Assembly: GCF_010365285.1 (NCBI RefSeq) | Contig: NZ_CP048286.1 | Span: 5,382,001 to 5,446,000 of the forward strand | Origin: Paenibacillus rhizovicinus | Lineage (GTDB): Bacteria > Bacillota > Bacilli > Paenibacillales > Paenibacillaceae | DNA length: 64,000 nucleotides | Direction: 5' to 3' | In this document: in pieces, positions 39,054-47,381 of the stretch | Layout: every line of letters begins with the position of its first letter | How positions within the stretch are numbered: the stretch's first letter is position 1 | Notes under the pieces: generated by a model | Database searches by the model: none | Told to the model about the DNA's origin: nothing | The model's input: only the letters and a program-made list of their open reading frames with translations | Program-made: the position numbers and the translations under genes

Positions 39054-40097
39054 ATGCCCAGAAAAAAACAGGTGACCCTGCAGACGATCGCCGATGACCT
39101 CGGGTTGACGATCCACACGGTGTCCAAGGCGCTGCGCGGACTGCCGGGCATGGCGGAGGCGACGCGCAAGACGGTGGCCGGCCGGGCGCGGGAATTGGGC
39201 TACCGGACGAAGGAGCAGGAGACGGGGCTGTTCGGGGAGAGGATTCCGGCGGTCTACGGGAAGCCCAGGCGGTTCGCGATGCTCATTATTGGCGAAACGA
39301 ACTTTCACCGGCTGCAGCTGGAGGGTGTCCGGATTCGGTTGAACGAGCTTGGCCACTCGCTGTATCCGCTGATCGTTCCGGGAGGCTTGACCGAAGGCGC
39401 GGGCTTCCGGCAATGGCTCGACAAGAACGACCTGTTCTTCGCCGATGGCTTGTTCCTGACCGCGGCGATTCCCGAATGGATGGAGACGCTCCTTCTGCAG
39501 CTGCCGGTCCCCAAGGTGCTGATTAATTATCCGCCGGACCTGGCGGAAGTGGACAGTATCATTTGGGATGTGGAGTATGCGGTTCAGCGTTCCATGGAAG
39601 AGCTGTACCACCATGGCCACCGCCGCATTCTGTACGCGGTCGATATCGAGCCGCTGCGCGGATTCCGCCTGCGCTGGAAGGCCTTCAAGGATGCGGCAGA
39701 GCGGCTGGGGCTGGAAGGATTGGGAGATCCCGGCGAGCATGTCAATAGTCCTGCCGGAGACAGAACCGCCTGGCTCGAGAACCTTGGCGGTAAACTAAGC
39801 TCCGGACGGTTCACCGCGGTCATCAGCGCCGTGCCGAACATGGCGGAGTGGATCTATATCGCGGCAAGCTTCCTTAAACTCAACATACCGGAACACTTCT
39901 CGCTGATCGGGATGGAGAACGAGGAGAATCCGTATTTTCCCGACATGTCGAGGCCCTATCTCCTCGTGCGGGAAGTCGGCGAACGGGCGGCGGAGCTGAT
40001 GCTGCGAAGAATCGCCAACCCGCTGCTGCCGTTCGAGCAGGTGCGGCTCAAAGGCGGCTTTTACGCCGGGAGCACGATTCGCACGATCCGATCCTGA
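39054..40097 (+). CDS. LacI-family transcriptional regulator
   Basis: A 347-residue regulator. The N-terminal helix-turn-helix and hinge helix read VTLQTIADDLGLTIHTVSKAL, with the usual AREGY-like end seen here as ARELGYRTK. A periplasmic-binding-protein-like sensor domain follows from about residue 70. The ATG at 39054 follows GAGAGGA by eight bases; the in-frame ATG at 39045 overlaps that site. It is divergent from the GH26-SLH operon, with a palindromic operator between them, and is probably its local repressor (inference). Confidence 0.93.
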   Translation: MPRKKQVTLQTIADDLGLTIHTVSKALRGLPGMAEATRKTVAGRARELGYRTKEQETGLFGERIPAVYGKPRRFAMLIIGETNFHRLQLEGVRIRLNELGHSLYPLIVPGGLTEGAGFRQWLDKNDLFFADGLFLTAAIPEWMETLLLQLPVPKVLINYPPDLAEVDSIIWDVEYAVQRSMEELYHHGHRRILYAVDIEPLRGFRLRWKAFKDAAERLGLEGLGDPGEHVNSPAGDRTAWLENLGGKLSSGRFTAVISAVPNMAEWIYIAASFLKLNIPEHFSLIGMENEENPYFPDMSRPYLLVREVGERAAELMLRRIANPLLPFEQVRLKGGFYAGSTIRTIRS

Positions 40098-40111
40098 ATC
40101 TCCAAACAACC

Positions 40112-40204
40112 AGGTCGTCGAGAGCCCAGTGACTTTCGTGTCGGATAACGGGCCTCCGCGATTCGCCACCGCATTCGTGAGGATCATCGCGGAAGAAGAG
40201 TAAT
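40112..40204 (+). pseudogene. Possible remnant of a DDE-type transposase or other lost gene
   Basis: A short frame after the LacI gene, in a different frame from it, encodes VTFVSDNGPPRFATAFVRII, with EEE and a stop after it. SDNGP followed by an aromatic residue and a short helix resembles the middle of an rve integrase core, but no start, inverted repeat or other transposase part is visible. The match is weak. Confidence 0.2.
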
Positions 40205-40210
40205 TTAAGG

Positions 40211-40250
40211 CCACAATTCCGGTGCTGTTGCCGGAAATTGCGGCTTTTTC
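40211..40250 (+). terminator. Terminator downstream of the LacI gene
   Basis: GCCACAATTCCGG (40211-40223) pairs with CCGGAAATTGCGGC (40232-40245) with one bulge and one mismatch, followed by TTTTT. Confidence 0.8.
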
Positions 40251-40375
40251 GTTTCTATGGATCGACCGTTCAATTACCCTCGCCGATTCGGTTTCAGATG
40301 AGCATGACAAGGCTCAATCGCTATTGATAGGGAAACATTCATAGCGAGCCTATCGGAATCCCAATTCAAGCTAAA

Positions 40376-41443
40376 TCACTGAGAGCTAGAATAGGATCTT
40401 CTTGATGGATCAGTTATTTTCGAGAAACGGAGTTTCCGGATAACCGATGCCAACCATGCCGAAACCATGGAAATACCGATCGAAAATACGCAGACAACGG
40501 CAAAATGAAGCAGGCTGCTCGTAATAAACAGCCTTTCCAAATGCGTTGCTTCGGCTGCGCCTCGAACAAGAACGATGGCTAAAGGATGTAAAACATACAC
40601 CCATGTCCGCCACTCGCGAAACCTTCTGCTTGCAGGTACCTTCCACTGCAGGGACCAATGGAATAGAAAATAAGTGGCAGGCAACGCGAACACATACATG
40701 CTGTCATGCCTCGGAAAGTCCGCCGAATGCAGGAGCATCCCCTCTGCGAGCATCAATCCAAGCGATGCGGAGAATAAGGTTGCATTGACGATTGCCGGTC
40801 TCGCTGAAGCGGGTTTCTTGGCGGCCCAAGCTCCTAGAGCCAAATAAACGGGGGCATAGAACAGACCATTGCGGGTGTAATCAAATACTGTAAACATGCC
40901 CTCATAGATTGGGTTGAGCCAGCTGCTATCGCGCATGATGCCATAGTAGCTGTCTCCAAGCAGTCCAATGCTATATAAGAGGCTTGCGGAAGCTAGCATG
41001 GCTTTGAACGGCATGAACTTGTACATCACGAATGTAAGGATCAGGCCAATAAGTAATGCAGGCAAATACCATAGATGATAGAAGGTCCCGTCGAACACGA
41101 TGTCCTTCAAGAGCGAATACGGAGTCAAGGAATCGGTAAAGTAACCCATGTATAGATTCAGCGGAAGATATAGCACGATTGCGATTGCATATAACTTTAA
41201 GATTTTCAGCAGATAGCTGCGCAGAGCCGTTCGATCCGTTGACGGGTTTCCTGTCAGCTTGCGGAACAATAAGAAACCGGCCGTCATAAAGAAGATCGGC
41301 ACGGCAATGCGGGTAAGCAGACCGCTTACGAGAAAATCGGCTGTAGCGCTGTAAGATTGAAGCGGGCTCGTATGATTGGCAACGACCATGAGAGCGGCAA
41401 TGAATTTGAGCCAATCGAGACCGCCGTAATTCGATTTAGCCAT
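40376..41443 (-). CDS. Membrane acyltransferase-3 protein matching the N-terminal half of VanT
   Basis: A 355-residue integral membrane protein with about ten membrane segments. It aligns by eye along its length with the membrane domain of the VanT serine racemases: shared motifs are LDWLKFIAALMVVANH, RIAVPIFFM, FYHLWYLPAL, GLLGDSYYG, TRNGLFYAP and HDSMYVF. In VanC/E/G-type VanT this domain is fused in front of the racemase and is thought to import L-serine; here it stands alone. The ATG at 41443 lies inside the end of the peptidase gene (8-base overlap), so it is translationally coupled. It is the last gene of the minus-strand cluster. Confidence 0.85.
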   Translation of the reverse strand: MAKSNYGGLDWLKFIAALMVVANHTSPLQSYSATADFLVSGLLTRIAVPIFFMTAGFLLFRKLTGNPSTDRTALRSYLLKILKLYAIAIVLYLPLNLYMGYFTDSLTPYSLLKDIVFDGTFYHLWYLPALLIGLILTFVMYKFMPFKAMLASASLLYSIGLLGDSYYGIMRDSSWLNPIYEGMFTVFDYTRNGLFYAPVYLALGAWAAKKPASARPAIVNATLFSASLGLMLAEGMLLHSADFPRHDSMYVFALPATYFLFHWSLQWKVPASRRFREWRTWVYVLHPLAIVLVRGAAEATHLERLFITSSLLHFAVVCVFSIGISMVSAWLASVIRKLRFSKITDPSRRSYSSSQ

Positions 41444-42284
41444 AGGCACGCCTGCTTTTATCCCGAAATGCCGTCACAATAAACCCGTCTACGTTATTCC
41501 CCGATAAGAGATAGCGATCGCATAATACAACAGGAATGGTTGTATAAGCGCCTGCGTCCGCCGGAATGTAATAAATGTCTACGAATGAATGGTTATCCTC
41601 GAATAGAAGATGGTCGTTATCGTAGGTGCAGCTTCTGAGTGCGTCGATATATTCCTCGAAGCACCAATTTTGCCGTTCCATAATCTCGGCATGCGGATAA
41701 CCGATATACCGGAAATGCCATGGCTCGCATGAGATTTGCGTGAGGGCTTCTTTCCCTTCCTTGTAGCGTTGTATGAAACCAAAGCCTGCGGCGAGCTGCT
41801 TGAAGGACTTATATACGCCGGAGTCCGGAAAAGCGGGCGCGATGAAATCGACATCCTTGCGCAGCATGCCAACGTCGATGGCCAATCCCGTTTGATGCTC
41901 GCTTCGATCAGGCAAAGCGACATAGCGTGCGGTGTAATCTGCGCCGTTATCGGCCAATGAAGCGGTATAAATTTGCTCCTGATCTTGCTTGGTTCTATAG
42001 CCGCTTACAGCAATAATATGGTCTATTCCTTGACTAGCCTCGAGCAGTTCAGTCAAATGACGTAAACAGGTCTGCTCCAGCAGTATGCCTTGTTTCAGTG
42101 TATGGATAGCCGGAATCGAGCTTAGCGGGATTAAACGATCGGAAGAAATCGTCTGTTGAATGGGATTCTCGGGATTGATCAGAACCAGATGCCCTTGGTG
42201 TATTCCGGAATTTGCAGCCTGAATCGTACGAATCGTTATATGACGGCCTGATTGATTTCGTTTGGCCAGGTTTGTTTGTCCCAT
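41436..42284 (-). CDS. vanXY: VanXY-like D,D-dipeptidase/D,D-carboxypeptidase
   Basis: A 282-residue zinc peptidase of the VanY family. Zinc ligands are His130 and Asp137 in SEHQTGLAID and His190 in EPWHFRY, with catalytic Glu187 and Arg97 in SGYRTKQ. There is no signal peptide or membrane anchor, which is the mark of cytoplasmic VanXY rather than membrane VanY. The C-terminal SGNNVDGFIVTAFR and internal FIQRYKEGKE and RYIGYPHAEIM are close to VanXY of the VanG type. VanXY removes D-Ala-ended precursors so that the altered precursor dominates. The start overlaps the racemase gene by 49 bases, an unusually long overlap. Confidence 0.87.
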   Translation of the reverse strand: MGQTNLAKRNQSGRHITIRTIQAANSGIHQGHLVLINPENPIQQTISSDRLIPLSSIPAIHTLKQGILLEQTCLRHLTELLEASQGIDHIIAVSGYRTKQDQEQIYTASLADNGADYTARYVALPDRSEHQTGLAIDVGMLRKDVDFIAPAFPDSGVYKSFKQLAAGFGFIQRYKEGKEALTQISCEPWHFRYIGYPHAEIMERQNWCFEEYIDALRSCTYDNDHLLFEDNHSFVDIYYIPADAGAYTTIPVVLCDRYLLSGNNVDGFIVTAFRDKSRRAYG

Positions 42285-43408
42285 CTTGGACGCATCTCCT
42301 CGAAATCGTTGTAGGTTCTTACAATTCTAACTCCAAGCGAAGTGGATACTTCCTGCGCCACGCTTCCGATATGGACGGCAAGCTCCGAGAATGTAATGCG
42401 CTGCTCGCCCTGGGAGCCGATTAAGGTAACATGCGTGCCTTCCGCACAAGGCCCCGGAAGCTTAATCATCAGCTGGTCCATGTAGATTTTGCCCACAACA
42501 GGGGCGCGCCGCCCGCCGACCAAGACATCCGTGCCTTGCATCCGCTGCGTCCAACCATCGGCATAACCGATCGGAACTGTTCCGATCCATTCATCCTCCT
42601 CGGCCCGATAAGAATTGTCGTAACCGAGCACTTCGCCTTTGGCCAGCTGCTTCACCTGGATAAGTTGGCTGTGAAGGCTTAAGGCCGGATTGAGCTTAAC
42701 GGGACAGGACAGCTGCGAAGGATAGAAGCCGTACATCGCAGCTCCGATTCGGACCATATCCATCGCCAGATCCGGAAACCTCAGCGCCGCAATGCTGCCC
42801 GCGCAGTGATAATGACGGATGTCCAGACCCGAAGAAGAACCCCAAGCTTTCATCTCGATGAAGCGGGAAGCCTGCTGATTCAAGAAGCTGGTATCGGCCA
42901 GTCCCGCCGTTGCGAAATGCGTATAAAAACCGTCCACTTCGACATCTTCGGACCGCAGCCACGGAACAAGCTCATCCCATTCTTGTTTCGTGCGGATGCC
43001 GATTCGCCCAAGTCCCGTATCCATCTTGACATGAACCCGTAGCTTGCTTTCGGAGCCATACGGCTTAATGGCGCGCATCTCGGAAAACCTCTTGGCACTT
43101 GTGACGGTTAAGGCTAAATCATGCTTCAGCGCCAATTGCACAAGCTCAGGCTGGATTGGCGTCAACACGAGGATAGGATGCTTCAATCCAGCATCGCGCA
43201 GCCGGATTCCTTCTTCCAGATAGGCAACCGCTAAATAATCCGCACCGCCCCTAATCGCGGACATAGCCGACTCGATGTCGCCATGACCGTAGCCGTTCGC
43301 CTTTACGACAGCCATCAGCTTCACTGTATTTGGAAGAGATCGGCGGATGTTCAGCATATTCTCGCGAATACGGCTCAAACTAATTTCAGCCCAAGTGTTT
43401 CTTAACAT
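42236..43408 (-). CDS. Alanine/serine racemase family PLP enzyme (racemase half of a split VanT)
   Basis: A 390-residue fold-III PLP enzyme. The lysine forming the Schiff base is Lys36 in AVVKANGYGHG, and the second catalytic base is Tyr282 in IGYADGW. RVHVKMDTGLGRIGI and IYMDQLMIKLPG are further Alr hallmarks. The ATG at 43408 is preferred because GAGG lies eight bases upstream; the GTG at 43417 overlaps that site. In vanC/E/G loci the equivalent domain makes D-Ser and is fused to a membrane domain; here the two are separate genes. Whether it prefers alanine or serine cannot be told by eye. Confidence 0.85.
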   Translation of the reverse strand: MLRNTWAEISLSRIRENMLNIRRSLPNTVKLMAVVKANGYGHGDIESAMSAIRGGADYLAVAYLEEGIRLRDAGLKHPILVLTPIQPELVQLALKHDLALTVTSAKRFSEMRAIKPYGSESKLRVHVKMDTGLGRIGIRTKQEWDELVPWLRSEDVEVDGFYTHFATAGLADTSFLNQQASRFIEMKAWGSSSGLDIRHYHCAGSIAALRFPDLAMDMVRIGAAMYGFYPSQLSCPVKLNPALSLHSQLIQVKQLAKGEVLGYDNSYRAEEDEWIGTVPIGYADGWTQRMQGTDVLVGGRRAPVVGKIYMDQLMIKLPGPCAEGTHVTLIGSQGEQRITFSELAVHIGSVAQEVSTSLGVRIVRTYNDFEEMRPRWDKQTWPNEINQAVI

Positions 43409-43422
43409 CCCGTACACCTCGC

Positions 43423-44499
43423 TTATTTCCTATATTGAATGGTTTGTTTGTCTTTGTGCCTGGAGATCGCGTACCCAATTAATTGTTCAATCAGCTCGGA
43501 ATAGGATGTTCCGTCCGTGCGTTCCCACATAACGGGATACATACTGAAATTCGTGAATCCGGGTAACGCGTTAATTTCGTTGAGATACAATTGGCCTGCT
43601 TCGTCAAGGAAGAAGTCAACGCGGGCAAGACCCTCGCAGCCATGGGCTTGATAAGCTTGGATAGCCAACGTGCGGATTCTCTGGGTCAGACCATCGGGCA
43701 GCTCGGCGGGAATTGACATGGCAAGCCGTTTGTCCATGTACTTGGATTCGTAATCGAAGAAGAGATGATCATGTATGAATTCGCCGGGCAATGAGGCAAG
43801 AGGCTTGTCATTGCCGATAACTGCTACTTGGATTTCCCGGCCGATCGCCTCGCGCTCGATAACGAGCTTCTTGTCATAGGAGAATGCCTCTCGGATACCG
43901 GCGATCAGCTCCCCGCGGTTCGTGCATCTGCTAATGCCGATACTGGAACCGAGGGAGGCAGGCTTGACATAACACGGATACCCAATGGAGTCTTCCGCTT
44001 GAAGCAGCAGCGCTTTCTGATCCGTTCTCCATTCCTCGTAACGGCACGCCAGGTACTCCGTCTGACGAATGCCGGCTTGTGCGAGCACCTGCTTCGACAT
44101 CGCCTTATCCAACGTTAACGCGGAAGCCAGCACGCCATTCCCGACATACGGGACATTCAGAAGTTCCAGCAGTCCTTGAACGGTGCCATCTTCTCCGTTC
44201 GAGCCATGTATTAGCGGCAGTACGACCTTGTCGCCAGGCATAGCCATCACGCCGGATAGGATTTCACCGATGGACGCGGCAGGGTCGTGAAACTTGGGCT
44301 GTACGATCAAGCGTTCGACCGTTAAATCTTTCAGGGTATGTTGCTCCGGCGTGCACCACGAGCCGTCTCGCGTAATATACACGGGATAAATCTCGAATCG
44401 TCTTTCATCAAGGGAACCAAGGACGGTAACGGCCGTTTTGAGCGACACTTCATGTTCGACGGATTTACCGCCGTATAGCACGTATAGCTTTGTTCTCAT
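43423..44499 (-). CDS. D-alanine ligase family enzyme (Ddl/VanC-VanG superfamily)
   Basis: A 358-residue ATP-grasp ligase. N-terminal VLYGGKSVEHEVSL contains Glu16. LIHGSNGEDGTVQGLLE, GSSIG (184-188), RVDFF (Asp295) and NEINALPGF (Glu308, Asn310) are the core Ddl motifs. The omega loop reads FFDYESKYMD (Lys253, Tyr254). Ordinary Ddl enzymes have (D/E)-(A/S)-K-Y here, D-Ala-D-Lac ligases lose the Tyr, and VanC/VanG D-Ala-D-Ser ligases carry an E-K-Y motif, so this loop is Ddl-like. The gene context nevertheless is that of a D-Ser system. The ATG follows GGAGG. First gene of the minus-strand cluster. Confidence 0.88.
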   Translation of the reverse strand: MRTKLYVLYGGKSVEHEVSLKTAVTVLGSLDERRFEIYPVYITRDGSWCTPEQHTLKDLTVERLIVQPKFHDPAASIGEILSGVMAMPGDKVVLPLIHGSNGEDGTVQGLLELLNVPYVGNGVLASALTLDKAMSKQVLAQAGIRQTEYLACRYEEWRTDQKALLLQAEDSIGYPCYVKPASLGSSIGISRCTNRGELIAGIREAFSYDKKLVIEREAIGREIQVAVIGNDKPLASLPGEFIHDHLFFDYESKYMDKRLAMSIPAELPDGLTQRIRTLAIQAYQAHGCEGLARVDFFLDEAGQLYLNEINALPGFTNFSMYPVMWERTDGTSYSELIEQLIGYAISRHKDKQTIQYRK

Positions 44500-44594
44500 A
44501 TGTTCAAACCTCCGGGTTTATTCTTGTCCGTTGCTCTATAACAAAGGATAACGTGCGAGCCCGGAGCAGTTCGTAATACATCCTGAAGAAAACC

Positions 44595-44608
44595 TTAAGA
44601 ATTTCTTA
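44595..44608. promoter_or_regulatory. Inverted repeat between the ligase cluster and vanR-vanS
   Basis: TTAAGAA (44595-44601) and TTCTTA (44603-44608) form a near-perfect dyad in the 193-base divergent region. An extended TACACT (44649-44654) that may be the vanR -10 has a poor -35, which fits activator dependence. It is a candidate binding site for the VanR-like regulator. Confidence 0.35.
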
Positions 44609-44692
44609 TTTGTGTTTCGGAGCGATCCGCTACGGAGAAGATTTCTGATACACTGTAGCCACGTTCATTAACCAAATTAGATGGAGGCATTT

Positions 44693-45394
44693 ATGAACAC
44701 CATTCAAATTTTGATCACGGATGACGACATGGAGATCGCCGAGCTGATCAAAATCTATCTGACAAACGAAGGATATCAGGTGCTAATAGCCGGCAACGGC
44801 CGCGAGGCAATGGAGGTGATCGCCAAGGAGAATGTCCAATTGATGATTCTCGACGTGATGATGCCAGAAATGAATGGCTTGGAGGTTGTTCGGGCAGTAC
44901 GTGCGCAGTATGGCATTCCGATCCTGATGCTGAGCGCCAAAGCAGAGGACATGGACAAGATTATGGGGCTGACGACGGGCGCGGACGATTATATGGTGAA
45001 ACCGTTCAATGCGCTTGAGCTGATTGCTAGGGTGAAGTCTCTGCTGCGCAGGTCCATTTACTTAAATACGCAGCTTCAAACGGCACAGGAGCAAGACATC
45101 ATTCAGATTCATCCTCTGAAAATAAGCAAGAAATCGCATACCGTTACTGTGGAGGACCGCGGCATTAATTTGACGTCCACGGAGTTCGATATCCTCTATT
45201 TTCTGGCAAGCCATGCGGGTCAGGTGTTCAGTGCGGAGGCGATATTCGAAGCGGTATGGAAGGACAAGTTTCTGGAGTCCACCAACACCGTAATGGTTCA
45301 TATCAGCAAGCTTCGGGACAAATTGGATAGCGAGCTGGGCGGCGTGAAGCTGATTCAGACCGTATGGGGAGTAGGGTACAAAATTGAGCCTTAA
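44693..45394 (+). CDS. vanR: VanR-like OmpR-family response regulator
   Basis: A 233-residue regulator with receiver domain (LITDDD, phosphoacceptor Asp54 in ILDVMMP, Lys in VKPFNA) and winged-helix output domain (INLTSTEFDILYFL, TNTVMVHISKLRDKL, VWGVGYKI). The TNTVMVHI motif and overall pattern are those of VanR proteins of vanG/vanC loci and of the related YcbL group. The ATG at 44693 has GGAGG five bases upstream; the ATG at 44681 is before that site. It is divergent from the ligase cluster, which it probably activates when a cell-wall antibiotic is sensed (inference). Confidence 0.88.
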   Translation: MNTIQILITDDDMEIAELIKIYLTNEGYQVLIAGNGREAMEVIAKENVQLMILDVMMPEMNGLEVVRAVRAQYGIPILMLSAKAEDMDKIMGLTTGADDYMVKPFNALELIARVKSLLRRSIYLNTQLQTAQEQDIIQIHPLKISKKSHTVTVEDRGINLTSTEFDILYFLASHAGQVFSAEAIFEAVWKDKFLESTNTVMVHISKLRDKLDSELGGVKLIQTVWGVGYKIEP

Positions 45395-46502
45395 ACCGTG
45401 GAATAGCCTTCGATTTAAAATGTTATATTTAGTCGGCATTAGCATGCTTGCGTCCGTCTTGACAGTCGGTTTGTTATACCTGGTTGCGGCCAACGCATAT
45501 AGTAGCGAATATCTTTATCTCCCCCCTATATTGAGGATGGCTCTGAATCAGTTCGGTCTTTTGGCTGCGTTTATTATTTCCTTCCTTTTTTTCTTTATTA
45601 TGTATTTCTTCCTGCTCAGCCGCTCGACAATCCGTTATTTATTAAGTATTTCGCAAGGAATCGAACAAATCGCAGGCGGGGATTTTGATACGCGTTTACC
45701 GATACAAGGAAATGATGAGCTTGGGGGATTGGCGGAAAACGTTAATAAAATGACCGTTCAGCTTAAGCTCTCCATCGAGGAGGAGCGACGCGCGGAACGG
45801 ACCAAAGTCGAACTTGTTACTAACGTTAGCCACGATTTGCGGACACCATTAACGTCAATCGTCGGGTATCTGGGGCTGATCGAAGCGGATCGTTACCGAG
45901 ACGAGGTGGAGCTTCGGCATTTCGTACATATCGCGTACGAGAAATCAGTTAGACTGAAAACGATGATCGACGATTTGTTTGAATATACGAGGACGAGCGG
46001 AGGGATGGCACTTCATCCGTCTCCGATCAATCTTGTAGAGATGATTGGCCAATTGGCGGCACAATTCCGTCTCCAATTTGAGCAGGCGGGGATGAAATGC
46101 AGCTTGGCACAGCCAGATCACCCCATCCGAATCGATGCTGACGGGGACAAGCTTGTACGGGTATTCGAGAATCTAATCGACAATGCCATTCAATATGGCA
46201 AAGATGGCAGACGGATCGAAATCGAAGTCAGGAACGACGGGGTGCAGGCAGTCGTTGAGATAGCCAACTATGGCGAGCCTCTGCAAGCATCGGTCATTCC
46301 ATTGTTGTTCCAACGGTTTTATCGCGGCGAGCAGTCTCGTTCCCGGAATACCGGCGGCTCGGGTCTGGGTCTCGCAATCGCCAAGAATATCGTCGAGCTT
46401 CATCATGGCACAATTTCCGCAGCGAGTGCAGAAGGCAAAACCGCTTTTATGGTGAAGATTCCGCTCGCAAGCAGCAACGATGACGCTGATAATAGGCGAT
46501 GA
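45384..46502 (+). CDS. vanS: VanS-like sensor histidine kinase
   Basis: A 372-residue kinase. Two membrane segments (about 11-36 and 54-78) leave only a very short external loop. A HAMP domain follows, then the phosphoacceptor His150 in VTNVSHDLRTPLTSIVGYL, a sequence typical of VanS, and an HATPase_c domain with NLIDNAIQYG and GGSGLGLAIAKNI. It starts at a TTG that overlaps the vanR stop by 11 bases, with GTAGGG upstream. The short loop suggests that ligand is sensed within or at the membrane surface. Confidence 0.88.
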   Translation: MSLKPWNSLRFKMLYLVGISMLASVLTVGLLYLVAANAYSSEYLYLPPILRMALNQFGLLAAFIISFLFFFIMYFFLLSRSTIRYLLSISQGIEQIAGGDFDTRLPIQGNDELGGLAENVNKMTVQLKLSIEEERRAERTKVELVTNVSHDLRTPLTSIVGYLGLIEADRYRDEVELRHFVHIAYEKSVRLKTMIDDLFEYTRTSGGMALHPSPINLVEMIGQLAAQFRLQFEQAGMKCSLAQPDHPIRIDADGDKLVRVFENLIDNAIQYGKDGRRIEIEVRNDGVQAVVEIANYGEPLQASVIPLLFQRFYRGEQSRSRNTGGSGLGLAIAKNIVELHHGTISAASAEGKTAFMVKIPLASSNDDADNRR

Positions 46503-46521
46503 GCAAAAAAAAAACCACTGG

Positions 46522-46568
46522 AAAAGAACAGCCCACTGCTATGCATAGTTGGCTGTTCTTTTTGTATT
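46522..46568 (+). terminator. Terminator of vanR-vanS
   Basis: AAAAGAACAGCC (46522-46533) pairs perfectly with GGCTGTTCTTTT (46551-46562), followed by further T. A-rich sequence precedes it, so it may also serve the minus-strand TetR gene. Confidence 0.92.
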
Positions 46569-46587
46569 TTTCGCAATCCCACGTTCC

Positions 46588-47193
46588 TCACCTGTGGAAG
46601 AGCGGCTCAATAAACACCTGAAAGAGCTTGTCTTTAATTTCATCCGGCGAATAACCGCGATGTTGCCTTTGGAAAATATAAACATCAGGACGCAATAACG
46701 CCATGATGCCATCCGCCGTAAATACAGCGTCGAGGGCGGGGTTCTCGGTATTCTTCGCGACTTCGTTCAATAATTGGACGATAACGGAATGAATGGACTC
46801 GTAATGCTCCGAATAGAAAGGGACGTTTTGCTGCTCATCGCCGCCATTGTTCGCCTGGATGGCTGCAAGAACGGGAGAATGCGTCTCAAGCGATTCCAAA
46901 TGATACAGAAGTACGGTTTCCAAACGATCTTTTATCGGACTGGAGGTATGGTCTCCCAAAAACGATTGGATCCGATCGTAGTTCTGGATGCAGCTTTCGC
47001 CGATGAGATCCCAGCACAATTCCCCTTTGTTGTTATAGCTTCGGTAAAGCGTGCCTTGACCGACTCCAGCTTCCCGGGCAATCTGACGCATGCTGACATG
47101 CTCGACCCCATATTCGGCGAATAAAGCAGCGGCCTTTTCTAAAATGACTTGTCTGCGTTCTTCCGCATCTTTGCGAAGGTTTTTCTCCATCAT
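46588..47193 (-). CDS. TetR/AcrR-family repressor
   Basis: A 201-residue regulator with an N-terminal helix-turn-helix at about 15-60 (AALFAEYGVEHVSMRQIARE, then GVGQGTLYRSYNNKGEL) and a divergent ligand-binding C-terminal domain. The ATG follows a run of G at good distance. It is divergent from the operon starting at 47382. Two palindromes in the intergenic region, one inside the plus-strand promoter, indicate that it represses that operon and probably itself. Confidence 0.94.
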   Translation of the reverse strand: MMEKNLRKDAEERRQVILEKAAALFAEYGVEHVSMRQIAREAGVGQGTLYRSYNNKGELCWDLIGESCIQNYDRIQSFLGDHTSSPIKDRLETVLLYHLESLETHSPVLAAIQANNGGDEQQNVPFYSEHYESIHSVIVQLLNEVAKNTENPALDAVFTADGIMALLRPDVYIFQRQHRGYSPDEIKDKLFQVFIEPLFHR

Positions 47194-47225
47194 TATATTT
47201 CCCCCCGTGTTTTAATATTATCCAA

Positions 47226-47255
47226 TTGACAACCGGACTGTGGTCCGGTTATATT
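47226..47255 (+). promoter_or_regulatory. Promoter of the TetR-controlled operon
   Basis: TTGACA (47226-47231) is a perfect -35. TATATT (47250-47255) lies 18 bases further on. The whole spacer is occupied by the first TetR-type operator. Confidence 0.75.
47231..47250. promoter_or_regulatory. TetR operator 1
   Basis: Perfect inverted repeat AACCGGAC / GTCCGGTT around TGTG, located between the -35 and -10 of the plus-strand promoter. The core GGAC-N4-GTCC is repeated in operator 2, 32 bases downstream, about three helical turns. Confidence 0.75.
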
Positions 47256-47264
47256 GTTTAACAA

Positions 47265-47280
47265 GCGGACCGCGGTCCAC
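47265..47280. promoter_or_regulatory. TetR operator 2
   Basis: The inverted repeat GCGGACC / GGTCCAC with core GGACCGCGGTCC (47267-47278) matches operator 1. It lies just after the likely transcription start of the plus-strand operon. Confidence 0.72.
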
Positions 47281-47381
47281 TAAGAGCTCGAATAACTCTT
47301 ATTAGAACATATCTTATCCATCTTGTACAGGCAGGTAGTCGAGTGTCCGCGATCGCCAATTCGATTAGAGGAGGAACTAAA

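Noticed and set aside
46504..46516. The A-rich run after vanS as a frameshift or slippage site
   Set aside because: It lies after the stop codon in non-coding sequence and is part of the terminator surroundings.
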